Source: Dyadobacter jiangsuensis (GTDB lineage: Bacteria; Bacteroidota; Bacteroidia; Cytophagales; Spirosomataceae). From it: 64,000 nucleotides of DNA. Position 1 is the first letter of the stretch. Each line of letters starts with the position of its first letter. This document shows, piece after piece, positions 47,106 through 56,617 of this stretch. The stretch covers positions 186,001 through 250,000 of the forward strand of contig NZ_PYAS01000014.1 in the NCBI RefSeq assembly GCF_003014695.1. The letters run 5' to 3'. Under the pieces are notes generated by a model. It saw nothing but the letters and a program-made list of their open reading frames with translations, was not told the origin of the DNA and did not search any database. Position numbers and translations under genes: made by a program.

Positions 47106-48565
47106 ATGCAGAAATATTGAAGGCGGCGCTACTAGGTACTGACAGACATATGCCTGAAATCCCGAAAGATGCAGCCGCGATCTATACCAAAATACAAGCA
47201 TTAACGACCAGCAAAGAGGATCGTTTCTTGAAAACGGCTTTTACATCGATACTATGTGAAGAGGCTGGCGCAAAACCGCTGACCATCCATACTCAATTGC
47301 CGGAATGCCCACCCGAGCCGCTCGCGATCATTACCGGCAAACCGGCTGCATTTTTGCAGTCTGCTTTGGCGGATCAACAGGAGATTTTGTTTGATTTTCT
47401 GGTATTCAGACTTGTGCAAAGAAATGAAGTGGTCCAGCCTCGGCTAGTCCCGGCCATTCTTAACCGGGCGCTGGAGAAAAATACCAACCGGCAACAGCTA
47501 TTGGACATTTGCGGGTCGACCGGGCAGTGGCTCTGTGGGTTGAATCCTCAGTGGAAGGAGCTGAGAAGCGGCATCCAGGTAGAAGAAAACATTTGGGAAA
47601 CCGGGACGATGGCGGAGAGAAAGCTGTTCTTCTCCGCATTACGGAAAACCGGACCCCATGCGGCCATTGCATTGCTCGAAACAACATGGACGCAAGAAAA
47701 TGCCGGCAACCGCCTCGCATTGGTGGAATTGCTCAACGAAAGTTTATCACTCGCCGATGAACCCTTTCTCCAAAATCTGTTAACCGATAAAAGCCAGAAG
47801 GTACGACAAACAGCCATTGGCCTGCTCCGGCAGATCCAGGGATCGGCCCTGAACCGCAGTTATCTCGAATGGCTGCTCCGGATGCTGGAAGTGCGCGAGG
47901 AAAGGCACCTGCTCGTTACCAAAAAGAAAAAGATTTTTATTGCCGAAGATGTAATCCCGGATGAAAGCATCTTCAAAAGCGGCATCGAGAAAATGAGTAC
48001 CGAAAAAGGCGTGCAGGATCATGTGTTTATTGCAGGACAGTTACTATCTGCCATTGACCCCGCCGAGCTATCCAACCGGCTGGCTATCGATGATCAGCAA
48101 CTCATCACCTTGTTCCTCGAACATCCCGGCGCCAAGGCATTGCTCCCATTCCTGACGTCTGCGGCGGCACATTTCAAAAACAAGGCATGGGCGCTAGCCC
48201 TGTTGCATCGGGGTGACGCCCGTGATATCAGGCTACTCGATGCGCTGACGCCTGCGGAGAGGCTACCGTTTTTTCTGCAATTTTTGAATGGTAATGCGGC
48301 CAACCTCTTCGCTTATCTGCTGGACGATGCCTATACGATCCTTCCGGAGCAGCTGTCCGAACAGTTGCTCGACCATCTATCCAAATTTCCTTACCACATT
48401 ACCCAGGCGACATACCAGTGGCTTGCATTGCAGCTACCCGCGAACATCATGCCCGTTCTGAAAAAATATGCCGAAGATCCACGGCAGGATTACCAATTGA
48501 GATATTTCAAAAACCAGGCGTCCGAAATGATGCGCCTGGTCGAACTAAGAAAAAACATTGCTTGA
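47102..48565 (+). CDS. DUF5691 family protein in the SWIM/MoxR/VWA cluster
   Basis: The start at 47102 (MNAEILKAALLGTDRHMPEI) overlaps the upstream stop by 4 bases and gives a family-like N-terminus; the frame is open further upstream, inside the SWIM gene. The 487-residue protein is mostly helical and looks like a repeat protein of HEAT type, with QKVRQTAIGLLRQIQGSALN-like segments around 230-250. No catalytic motif is visible. It is conserved next to the SWIM and MoxR genes, so it is probably a structural partner. Confidence 0.8.
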   Translation: MNAEILKAALLGTDRHMPEIPKDAAAIYTKIQALTTSKEDRFLKTAFTSILCEEAGAKPLTIHTQLPECPPEPLAIITGKPAAFLQSALADQQEILFDFLVFRLVQRNEVVQPRLVPAILNRALEKNTNRQQLLDICGSTGQWLCGLNPQWKELRSGIQVEENIWETGTMAERKLFFSALRKTGPHAAIALLETTWTQENAGNRLALVELLNESLSLADEPFLQNLLTDKSQKVRQTAIGLLRQIQGSALNRSYLEWLLRMLEVREERHLLVTKKKKIFIAEDVIPDESIFKSGIEKMSTEKGVQDHVFIAGQLLSAIDPAELSNRLAIDDQQLITLFLEHPGAKALLPFLTSAAAHFKNKAWALALLHRGDARDIRLLDALTPAERLPFFLQFLNGNAANLFAYLLDDAYTILPEQLSEQLLDHLSKFPYHITQATYQWLALQLPANIMPVLKKYAEDPRQDYQLRYFKNQASEMMRLVELRKNIA

Positions 48566-48570
48566 AAAAT

Positions 48571-49653
48571 ATGGCACAAAACATTTTACGGCAAGCAGCG
48601 GAGACGCAGTTTGCACAGGAAATCGAGGAAATCAAAAAACAGGATAAGCACACGCGGCCCGAAAACTGGCTGCTGTCTCCGCATGCGGTGGTAACCTATC
48701 TGATGGGCGGGCAGCTCGCCAATGGATTTGTTGTTTCCCCTAAATACATTGGCAACCGCAGGTTGATGGAAATTGCAGTTGCTACGCTCACCACCGATCG
48801 TGCGCTGCTGCTGTACGGTTTACCGGGTACGGCCAAATCCTGGGTCTCTGAGCATATTAGTGCGGCCATTTCAGGAGATTCCGGCCTGGTGATCCAGGGG
48901 ACAGCGGGTACCGGCGAGGACTCCGTGCGTTATGGCTGGAACTATGCTCAATTGCTGTCGGCCGGGCCCGTACCGGAGGCGATCGTTGAAACGCCTGTTA
49001 TGCGCGCGATGAAAGAAGGTAAAATTGTGCGCGTAGAAGAACTCACGCGCATCGGCTCCGATGTGCAGGATAGCCTTATCACGATTCTTTCGGAAAAAAT
49101 GCTGCCTATTCCGGAACTGAATACCAAGGTAATGGCAGTTCGTGGTTTCAATATCATCGCCACGGCCAACAACCGCGACAAGGGCGTGAACGACCTTTCG
49201 AGCGCGTTGAAGCGAAGGTTCAATACGGTGATTCTGCCAGTACCCGAGACGATTGAGGAAGAAGTGGAAATCGTGCAGCAGCGTGTCGCGAGTTTCAGTA
49301 AGTCGATTGATCTCGCCGTCGAAAAGCCGATTCTGGAAGAGATCAACCGCATCGTAACCGTATTCCGGGAGCTGCGGAACGGTGTTTCTGCCGATGGCAA
49401 GACCAAACTGAAATCCCCTTCCGGTACATTGAGCACAGCCGAGGCCATTTCGGTGATGAACAGTGGATTATCCCTCGCCTATCATTTCGGAGATGCCAGT
49501 CTCAAAGCCGACGACCTGGCAAGCGGCCTGATCGGGGCGATTATCAAAGACCCGGTACAGGACAAAATTGTTTTCCAGGAATACATGGAAAGCGTACTGA
49601 AACAACGTGACGGTTGGAAAGACATTTACAGGGCTTGCCGGGAAATCATCTGA
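48571..49653 (+). CDS. MoxR-type AAA+ ATPase (yehL-like)
   Basis: The 360-residue protein starts at the ATG at 48571, 5 bases after the DUF5691 stop; the longer upstream frame overlaps that gene. Motifs are the Walker A GLPGTAKS (83-90), a Walker B-like IVRVEEL (152-158) with Glu156-Glu157, sensor 1 in IIATANN (Asn200) and the arginine finger region ALKRRF (212-217). The protein would use ATP to remodel a target, most likely through its VWA partner encoded three genes later, as in other MoxR-VWA pairs. Confidence 0.9.
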   Translation: MAQNILRQAAETQFAQEIEEIKKQDKHTRPENWLLSPHAVVTYLMGGQLANGFVVSPKYIGNRRLMEIAVATLTTDRALLLYGLPGTAKSWVSEHISAAISGDSGLVIQGTAGTGEDSVRYGWNYAQLLSAGPVPEAIVETPVMRAMKEGKIVRVEELTRIGSDVQDSLITILSEKMLPIPELNTKVMAVRGFNIIATANNRDKGVNDLSSALKRRFNTVILPVPETIEEEVEIVQQRVASFSKSIDLAVEKPILEEINRIVTVFRELRNGVSADGKTKLKSPSGTLSTAEAISVMNSGLSLAYHFGDASLKADDLASGLIGAIIKDPVQDKIVFQEYMESVLKQRDGWKDIYRACREII

Positions 49654-49663
49654 CCACGAATTT

Positions 49664-51907
49664 ATGTCCGTTCATCTTTTAGGGATCAGGCACCACGGCC
49701 CCGGCTCATCACGGCACGTACTGAATGCATTGGCGGAAATCCGGCCGGATATTATCCTGATCGAAGGCCCGCCGGAGGGCGAGGCAATGCTCTCCTGGAC
49801 CACGCATTCCGATATGCAGCCGCCGGTGGCATTGCTGGCCTACGTGCCGGATAATCCGCAGCAAGCTGTGTTTTACCCGTTTACCGTTCACAGTCCGGAA
49901 TGGAATGCCATCCTGTACGGATTGCAGAACCATATTCCCGTACGATTCATCGACATGCCGCTGGCTCACGGTTTTGCTTTGGAAGGAACAGAAACCCAGG
50001 CGACTAGCGCCACCACAGAATTTGCCGAGCAAATCCGTAAAAACCCGATCTCCTACCTGGCCGAAATCGACGGATTCGACGATCCGGAAGAATGGTGGGA
50101 ACACCATTTCGAAATCGCGCAGCAGCCTTATGAGGTATTCGAGGCCATCTCGGAAAGCATGGCCGCGCTCAGACAGTCCCTGCCGCAAACCGACGACCGC
50201 CGCGGTGTCGACCGCCGCGGTGTCGACCGGCGCGGTGTCGACCGCCGCGAAGAAATTCGGGAGGCATTTATGCGAAAATCGATTCGCATTGCTCAAAAAG
50301 AACGTTTTGAGCGCGTTGCAGTGGTTTGCGGCGCGTGGCACGTGCCGGCGCTCATGCAGTTTCCGACGCAAAAAGAAGATGATGCACTCCTGAAAAATTT
50401 GCCCAAAACCAAAGTGGAATGTACCTGGATTCCCTGGACGAACGACCGCATGGCATTTGAAAGCGGCTATGGCGCCGGTGTGGAATCACCGGGCTGGTAT
50501 ATGCACCACTGGCAACATCCCAACGACCATGGTACGCTTTGGCTTTCGCATACCGCACGTGTCTTCCGGGAAAACCAGGTCGACATTTCCTCAGCGCACA
50601 TTATCGAGGCGGTACGACTCGCAGGCGCACTGGCAGGCTTACGCGGACTTTCCCGCCCCGGTTTAAAAGAACTCAATGAAGCGACGGTGGCAGTCATGTG
50701 TATGGGCGAACCGATTCTCATGAAAGTTATTTACCGCGAGTTGATCGTAGGAAAGGCTTTCGGGCAAATTCCGGACGGGACGCCACAGGTACCGCTCCAA
50801 CGCGACCTCGACCTGCTGGCGAAACGATTCAGGATCAAAATAATACCTGAACAGAAAACACTCAAACTGGATCTTCGCGAGGATCATGATTTGCAAAAAA
50901 GTATCTTGCTGCATCGCCTGCAATTACTTGACATCGAATGGGGTACACTGGAAACCGTCAGCGGGAAAGGCACATTCAAAGAGGAATGGACGCTGCGTTG
51001 GTATCCTGAACTGACCATTAAACTTCTCGAAAAAGCGCCATGGGGCAACACCGTTAACGAAGCAGCTGGAAAATACCTCGAAAGCACCGCCAGAAAATGC
51101 ACGCGGCTGGATGAGATAACGCCGTTGGCAGCAAGCGCCATTCCCGCCGATCTGCCGACCGCCCTTGCTGCCGTGATGCAGAAAATGGATGAGCTTGCGG
51201 CGAGTACCTCCGATATTTCAATGCTCATGGACGCCTTCACTCCGCTTGCACAGGTGAGCCGGTACGGCAATGTGCGAAGGACCGACCGTGAAAGCATCGA
51301 CCTGATCATGACCACGATGTTTTACCGGATCGTTGCGGGCCTGCCAGCAGGTTGCACCGGCATCGACGACGAGCAAGCGGCATTGATAACCGATAAGATC
51401 AGGGATGTAAACCAGGCTACTCTGATGCTCGAAAGAGAAGATCTGAAAGAGGCCTGGACCGCCGCGCTCAAAACGACGTTCCTAGCCGACCGCAGTGCGC
51501 CCCTGGTCCAGGGATATTGCTGCAAGGCATTATACGACAGCCGTTTGCTTGATAGAGACAGTACATTCAATGCATTTTCAAAGGCTTTGTCGGTCAATAA
51601 CGAACCCTCGGCCTCCGCCAACTGGCTGGAAGGATTCCTGAAAGACGCTGCCACCGTATTGATTCTCGACGACGTAATCTGGGCAGTAGTGAACGAATGG
51701 CTGCAATCACTCGACGATGCTATGTTTTTACAGGTAGTGCCATTATTACGACGCACTTTTACCAATTTCAGCAATATAGAAAAGCGGAAGATCGCGGGGC
51801 GGGCGAAGCAGGGACAATCCGGGACGTCAATCCCGCAAACGACCGATATCGATCACCAAAGAGCTGCGCAGGTATTACCAATGCTGGAATTGCTGATGGG
51901 TTTTTAA
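49664..51907 (+). CDS. DUF5682 family protein (yehM-like)
   Basis: The start at 49664 gives MSVHLLGIRHHGPGSSRHVL, the usual N-terminus; the longer frame overlaps the ATPase gene. The 747-residue protein has an N-terminal domain with GIRHHGPGSSRH and an early ILIEGPPEG motif resembling the TraB/GumN-type fold, and AVVCGAWHVPAL near 222-233, as in that family. The C-terminal half is helical and unassigned. A 5-residue tandem repeat (GVDRR, about residues 178-195) interrupts the N-terminal domain and is encoded by a 15-bp tandem DNA repeat. The role is unknown. Confidence 0.85.
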   Translation: MSVHLLGIRHHGPGSSRHVLNALAEIRPDIILIEGPPEGEAMLSWTTHSDMQPPVALLAYVPDNPQQAVFYPFTVHSPEWNAILYGLQNHIPVRFIDMPLAHGFALEGTETQATSATTEFAEQIRKNPISYLAEIDGFDDPEEWWEHHFEIAQQPYEVFEAISESMAALRQSLPQTDDRRGVDRRGVDRRGVDRREEIREAFMRKSIRIAQKERFERVAVVCGAWHVPALMQFPTQKEDDALLKNLPKTKVECTWIPWTNDRMAFESGYGAGVESPGWYMHHWQHPNDHGTLWLSHTARVFRENQVDISSAHIIEAVRLAGALAGLRGLSRPGLKELNEATVAVMCMGEPILMKVIYRELIVGKAFGQIPDGTPQVPLQRDLDLLAKRFRIKIIPEQKTLKLDLREDHDLQKSILLHRLQLLDIEWGTLETVSGKGTFKEEWTLRWYPELTIKLLEKAPWGNTVNEAAGKYLESTARKCTRLDEITPLAASAIPADLPTALAAVMQKMDELAASTSDISMLMDAFTPLAQVSRYGNVRRTDRESIDLIMTTMFYRIVAGLPAGCTGIDDEQAALITDKIRDVNQATLMLEREDLKEAWTAALKTTFLADRSAPLVQGYCCKALYDSRLLDRDSTFNAFSKALSVNNEPSASANWLEGFLKDAATVLILDDVIWAVVNEWLQSLDDAMFLQVVPLLRRTFTNFSNIEKRKIAGRAKQGQSGTSIPQTTDIDHQRAAQVLPMLELLMGF
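50195..50248 (+). repeat. 15-bp tandem repeat inside the DUF5682 gene
   Basis: Three full copies of GACCGCCGCGGTGTC and a partial fourth occur at 50195-50209, 50210-50224, 50225-50239 and 50240-50248. They encode DRRGV repeated in frame. The copies are almost identical in DNA, so the expansion is recent. Confidence 0.9.
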
Positions 51908-51917
51908 TATAAATGAT

Positions 51918-53048
51918 ATGGATGATAATGCTGTAAAAAGGTGGCGGCTCGTATTGGGTAAAGAAACGCAGGACGAGCTGGAATATACCCTCACCCGGGA
52001 AGAAGCCGGAATCGACCGGACATTGGAGGCTCTTTACAATTCCGACCGCAAGGGCGGGCTGGGCGCGTCGTCACCGAATGTGGCGCGCTGGCTTGGGGAT
52101 ATCCGCGAGTACTTTCCGGCTTCGGTTGTGAAAGTGATGCAGCAAGATGCATTGAAACGCCTCAAACTGACGTCCATGCTCACCGAGCCCGAAATGCTGG
52201 AAACCATCGTTCCGGATATCCAGCTGGTGGCCAATCTGATGACGTTAGGCAAGCTTATACCTGAAAAAACGAAGGCAACAGCCCGTGAAGTGGTTCGGAA
52301 AGTGGTCGACCAGTTAATGCAAAAGCTGGCTGGCCCGACCCAACAGGCCATTACAGGCAGCCTCAATCGCGCGGCGCGAAACAAACGGCCGCGTCATAAC
52401 GAAATCAACTGGCATGAGACGATCCGCAAAAACCTGAAACACTATCAGCCAGATTATCAAACAATTATCCCGGAGACAAAAATTGGTTTTGGCAGGAAAC
52501 GCAAAGCACTGAAAGACGTGGTACTGTGTATCGACCAAAGCGGATCGATGGGAACATCCGTCATTTACTCGGGTATTTTTGGCTCGGTAATGGCGTCCAT
52601 TCCCGCCATTGCCCCCAAAATGGTGGTGTTCGACACATCTGTGGCAGACCTGACAGAAGAACTTAGCGATCCCGTCGACCTGCTTTTTGGTGTGCAACTG
52701 GGTGGCGGTACCGATATTCACAAGGCCCTCAGTTATTGCCAGCAACTGATCACGCGCCCGCTCGATACCGTGCTCGTACTCATCAGCGACCTGTATGAAG
52801 GAGGCAATGAAATTGAAATGCGTAAAAGGGTAGCACAGCTGGTCGACGCGGGCGTGCAGGTAATCACATTGCTGGCGCTTAACAACGATGGTGCCCCTTT
52901 CTACGATCACAAAAACGCCGAGTTCTTCGCCAGCCTGGGAGTCCCCGTTTTCGCTTGTACACCCGACCAGTTCCCGGACCTGATGGCGGCAGCATTAAGC
53001 AAGCAGGATATTGCGGCATGGGCGGGCAGTCATGATATCAAAATTTGA
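51918..53048 (+). CDS. VWA domain protein (yehP-like)
   Basis: The 376-residue protein has a helical N-terminal half (about 1-195) and a von Willebrand A domain (about 200-350). The metal-ion-dependent adhesion site is intact: VLCIDQSGSMGTS gives Asp206, Ser208 and Ser210, GGGTDI gives Thr265, and LVLISDLYEGG provides the later aspartate. VWA domains bind ligands through the metal and pair with MoxR ATPases as substrate adaptors. It closes the five-gene cluster, beginning 10 bases after the DUF5682 stop, and ends 16 bases from the convergent hydrolase. Confidence 0.9.
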   Translation: MDDNAVKRWRLVLGKETQDELEYTLTREEAGIDRTLEALYNSDRKGGLGASSPNVARWLGDIREYFPASVVKVMQQDALKRLKLTSMLTEPEMLETIVPDIQLVANLMTLGKLIPEKTKATAREVVRKVVDQLMQKLAGPTQQAITGSLNRAARNKRPRHNEINWHETIRKNLKHYQPDYQTIIPETKIGFGRKRKALKDVVLCIDQSGSMGTSVIYSGIFGSVMASIPAIAPKMVVFDTSVADLTEELSDPVDLLFGVQLGGGTDIHKALSYCQQLITRPLDTVLVLISDLYEGGNEIEMRKRVAQLVDAGVQVITLLALNNDGAPFYDHKNAEFFASLGVPVFACTPDQFPDLMAAALSKQDIAAWAGSHDIKI

Positions 53049-53064
53049 AAGCTGTATTGTGACG

Positions 53065-54312
53065 TCAATACCGCAAATGAAACTTGGAGAGATCCGGCTT
53101 GTGCTTTTTCTCTCTTTTTAGTTCATATTCATACACCAACCGCCCCAGGTTTTTCATGAACGGGTAGCAAACTTCCTTGTATTCATAGCGATCGTCATTG
53201 TAAACACCATCCTCATTGGACTGCACTACAGCGCTTAACATAAACTCTACATCATTCTCAAAATCAACAATATAGGCATTATCAATAATGAAGCCATACG
53301 AATCGCCATACTTGTTGAAGATCCTCATTCCCTTTTGGGGAGCGGCTTCTTTGTCGGCTCCGCAGAAGAGAAATTTCGCATAGAGCGGCCAGTATTCCGA
53401 AGGATCATAGCGAGGGAAGTCGCTTTCGTTCGGCAGCTTGCTCATGTAAGTGTAAATCAACTTGTAATCATCTTTTGCCAAATGAAAGCGTTCATTCTCG
53501 GGAAAAACCTCCGGGAAAAGCAGCTTTTTCATCACCGCCTGCTGATCAGTCAGGCTGAATGCATTTTTAATAGCCATATTGAACGGCTTCTCCACCAGTC
53601 GGTCGGAGCTATCCAGGTAGGCACGGCCCATGGAAGTGTTGGTCAGATTCAAAGGGTAATTTTTGGGATCAAACTGCCCCGGCTGACTGTAAAGCAGTTT
53701 ATTGCCGTCATAAAAACTGACCGGGTTTGTATGCCTGGAAGTTTCCTCCGTGTCTTTTACCGCGTACCGGTTAAGAATGCGGCTCGTGCTCAGGCCATGG
53801 ATTCGTAACCGCTCATTAATCTCCGCCCGGCCGATCCATTCGTAAAGGCGGTTATAGGCATCGTTGTCGCTGACGAGCAGTATCTTTTTGACATAATGTT
53901 CCAGAGAAGGCAACCCGTTCGGAGCGCTGCTATCGCGGTCGACGCGTGTCTGCTTCGTAAAGTCTGCCCCGGTAATCATGGCGCTCTTGCGGCTCAGGCC
54001 ATTAATTTTCAATTCATTGAGTTTTTCCAGTGCGAAAATCACAGTCGGCAACTTTACCGTACTTGCCGGGAAAAAGTAATGCAGGTCGTCGAGATTGTAA
54101 CTGTAACTTTTGAAATGCGGGACATTGTTCGCGTCCCGGTCTATCTGCGTGTAAAGAATCTGAACCTGATTCTTCTGGGGATGACTCAGGATTTTGCCAA
54201 ACAGTTCGGGGCGGTTTCGCATCAGCCCTTCCAGTAAAACCGTATCCGGCCTCTGCGCCAACGCAGCACAACCTGGCAAAATCAAAACCACCAAGAGTAA
54301 AAATCTGAACAT
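53065..54312 (-). CDS. Class A beta-lactamase-like serine hydrolase
   Basis: The 415-residue protein has a signal peptide (to about residue 19; MFRFLLLVVLILPGCAALAQ, which also contains a possible lipobox cysteine). The S-x-x-K motif is in FFPASTVKLPTV and the SDN motif is in LLVSDNDAYNRLYEW, both standard for class A beta-lactamase folds. The K-T-G triad is not clearly visible. Such distant relatives may be peptidases or esterases rather than antibiotic-hydrolysing enzymes. Confidence 0.8.
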   Translation of the reverse strand: MFRFLLLVVLILPGCAALAQRPDTVLLEGLMRNRPELFGKILSHPQKNQVQILYTQIDRDANNVPHFKSYSYNLDDLHYFFPASTVKLPTVIFALEKLNELKINGLSRKSAMITGADFTKQTRVDRDSSAPNGLPSLEHYVKKILLVSDNDAYNRLYEWIGRAEINERLRIHGLSTSRILNRYAVKDTEETSRHTNPVSFYDGNKLLYSQPGQFDPKNYPLNLTNTSMGRAYLDSSDRLVEKPFNMAIKNAFSLTDQQAVMKKLLFPEVFPENERFHLAKDDYKLIYTYMSKLPNESDFPRYDPSEYWPLYAKFLFCGADKEAAPQKGMRIFNKYGDSYGFIIDNAYIVDFENDVEFMLSAVVQSNEDGVYNDDRYEYKEVCYPFMKNLGRLVYEYELKREKKHKPDLSKFHLRY

Positions 54313-54383
54313 ACAAGCAGCTATTACAGATTACACCAGCTCCCATCCCCCCTTTCCTCCATCCTCCCTTTCCCCCCCTTCAC

Positions 54384-55130
54384 TCATTCATCCCAATCAT
54401 CCACATACGATCCCTCCTCCGTTTTAGTCGAATGCTCCACCGCCTCATTGATTTCCTTCATTTCAGCTGCGGTGAGGTTTCGCCACTTGCCGACAGGCAG
54501 GTCGTTCAATGCCACATTCATGATCCGGACGCGTTTCAGTTTCGTTACATTATAGCCCAGGTACTCGCACATACGGCGGATCTGGCGGTTCAAACCTTGC
54601 GTGAGTATGATGGTAAACACGAAAGTACTCTCCTTACGCACGAAACATTTTTTGGTAACAATCCCCAGAATAGGCACTCCCGATGACATTTTATGGATGA
54701 AATCAGGCGTAATGGGTTTGTTTACCGTCACCACGTACTCCTTCTCGTGGTTATTCCCAGCGCGAAGGATTTTGTTCACGATATCGCCGTCGCTGGTAAG
54801 GAATATCAAACCTTCCGAAGGCTTGTCGAGCCGACCGATCGGGAAAATACGTTCCTTATGACGGATGTAATCGATGATATTCCCCTTAATATGGCGCTCG
54901 GTGGTACAGGTAATGCCCACGGGCTTGTTGAATGCAATATAAACACCCGCTTTTTTGGCTTTGAGCGGCTTCCCGTCGACGCGTACGTCGTCGCTTTCTG
55001 TGGCTTTGTCACCCAAAACCGCCTTCCGGCCGTTGAGTGTCACGCGGCCTTGTTCCACGAGTTTGTCGGCCTCACGCCGCGAACAAAACCCGGTTTCACT
55101 GATAAACTTATTGATCCTGACTGGCTCCAA
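54384..55130 (-). CDS. rluF: 23S rRNA pseudouridine synthase, RluF-like
   Basis: The 248-residue protein has an S4 RNA-binding domain at the start (INKFISETGFCSRREADKL) and the RsuA-type catalytic core with the aspartate in FPIGRLDKPSEGLIFLTSDGD. The C-terminal QGLNRQIRRMCEYLGY is typical of RluE/RluF enzymes that modify position 2604 of 23S rRNA. The end is acidic, 20 residues longer than needed for the core. Confidence 0.85.
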   Translation of the reverse strand: MEPVRINKFISETGFCSRREADKLVEQGRVTLNGRKAVLGDKATESDDVRVDGKPLKAKKAGVYIAFNKPVGITCTTERHIKGNIIDYIRHKERIFPIGRLDKPSEGLIFLTSDGDIVNKILRAGNNHEKEYVVTVNKPITPDFIHKMSSGVPILGIVTKKCFVRKESTFVFTIILTQGLNRQIRRMCEYLGYNVTKLKRVRIMNVALNDLPVGKWRNLTAAEMKEINEAVEHSTKTEEGSYVDDWDE

Positions 55131-55292
55131 TGCTTTCTATACTTTTTCCAATGCCGTAACCGGCGTATCCAACGGCAAATTAATTCAAATCACAAAAAAA
55201 ATGTGGTTACATATAAAGATTCGGGCGTTTTTACCCTTTACCTCTTCAATGCCTATTATATCAGATCACAAAATAGAACAAATTGCCGGTCT

Positions 55293-56591
55293 ATGAAAAA
55301 TCGCCTTTTATTAAGTCAACTCTTCTTCTGGATAACCATTCTTGCTCTCCATGCACAACCTGCGCGCAGGCCCGTGGAAGTGATCGTCACCGCCGACCGC
55401 GACGACTGGACCTACAAGCCCGGAGAGAAAGTACAATTCATCATCAGCGTGCTGCGCAACGGCAACCCGGTCAAAAATGCGCAAGTGCGTTATGAAATAG
55501 GTTTAGAAAAACTAGACCCAACCATTAAAGAAACCAAAACCGCCGCCAATGGCACATTGACCGTGGACGGCGGCACACTCAAAACCCCGGGCTTCCTGCG
55601 CTGCATTGCCTGGGCGACCGTCGACGGCGTGGAGTTCCGAGGCCTGGCTACCGCTGGTTTCGACCCATCGAAAATACAACCGACTGTTGCCAATCCGGAA
55701 GATTTTGACACGTTCTGGGATAATGCCAAGAAGGAACTGGCCGCGGTGCCGATGGATGCCAAAATGACGTTGCTACCTGATCGTTGCACCGAAAAAACGA
55801 ATGTTTATCACCTGAGTTTACAAAACAATCGTCCGGGCGTACGCGTGTACGGCATTTTGAGTGTTCCAAAAAAAGAAGGTAAATACCCTGCGCTGCTCCG
55901 CGTGCCCGGTGCCGGTGTACGCGCTTACTATGGTGACGTGGTTACTGCCGATAAAGAAATTATAACGCTAGAAATCGGTATTCACGGCATTCCGGTGATC
56001 ATGGACCCGTCTGTTTACCTCGATATGGGCCAGGGCGTATTGAATGGCTATCCGGCTTATAATCTGGATGATAAGGATAAATTCTACTACAAACGCGTGT
56101 ACCTCGGCTGTGTGCGCGCGAATGATTTCCTCACCAGCCTGCCGCAGTACGACGGCAAAAACCTGGCTGTAACCGGCGGTAGCCAGGGCGGCGCATTGTC
56201 GATCATCACCGCAGGCCTCGACCCACGTGTAAAATGGCTCGGGGCATTTTACCCTGCGTTGAGCGACGTCACAGGCTATTTGCACGGCCGTGCGGGCGGA
56301 TGGCCGCATTATTTTGACAAAAACGGGGTCAAAACAAACAATACGAAGGAAAAACTCAACACAGTTTCGTATTACGACGTGGTCAATTTCGCGCGACGCG
56401 TAAAAGCGCCGGGGCTCTATATGTGGGGTTTCAATGACGAAACCTGCCCTCCTACTTCCATGTACGCCGCCTATAACGTGACCACCGCTCCCAAAGAACT
56501 TAAATTGTATCTCGACACCGGCCACTGGACCTATTCCGACGAACGCGACGCGATGAACAACTGGCTGGTAGATAAGCTAAAAGGCAAGTAA
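55293..56591 (+). CDS. Secreted acetyl xylan esterase family protein
   Basis: The ATG at 55293 gives a signal peptide (MKNRLLLSQLFFWITILALHAQ); the longer open frame upstream runs antisense to rluF. The 432-residue protein has an N-terminal Ig-like domain (about 25-120) and an acetyl xylan esterase (AXE1)-type alpha/beta-hydrolase domain (about 130-432) with the nucleophile in VTGGSQGGALSI, the acid in WGFNDETCPPTS and the histidine in LDTGHWTY. It probably removes acetyl groups from plant polysaccharides or sugars. The oxidoreductase gene follows after 26 bp. Confidence 0.88.
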   Translation: MKNRLLLSQLFFWITILALHAQPARRPVEVIVTADRDDWTYKPGEKVQFIISVLRNGNPVKNAQVRYEIGLEKLDPTIKETKTAANGTLTVDGGTLKTPGFLRCIAWATVDGVEFRGLATAGFDPSKIQPTVANPEDFDTFWDNAKKELAAVPMDAKMTLLPDRCTEKTNVYHLSLQNNRPGVRVYGILSVPKKEGKYPALLRVPGAGVRAYYGDVVTADKEIITLEIGIHGIPVIMDPSVYLDMGQGVLNGYPAYNLDDKDKFYYKRVYLGCVRANDFLTSLPQYDGKNLAVTGGSQGGALSIITAGLDPRVKWLGAFYPALSDVTGYLHGRAGGWPHYFDKNGVKTNNTKEKLNTVSYYDVVNFARRVKAPGLYMWGFNDETCPPTSMYAAYNVTTAPKELKLYLDTGHWTYSDERDAMNNWLVDKLKGK

Positions 56592-56617
56592 TTTCAACAA
56601 AACCGGAACATACATTT

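Noticed and set aside
53065..54312. A true antibiotic-resistance beta-lactamase
   Set aside because: S-x-x-K and SDN are present, but the K-T-G motif is not clear and the protein is much longer than class A enzymes, so resistance cannot be claimed.
54693..55292. Long N-terminal extension of the acetyl xylan esterase frame
   Set aside because: The extension runs antisense through rluF, and the internal ATG at 55293 yields a proper signal peptide.
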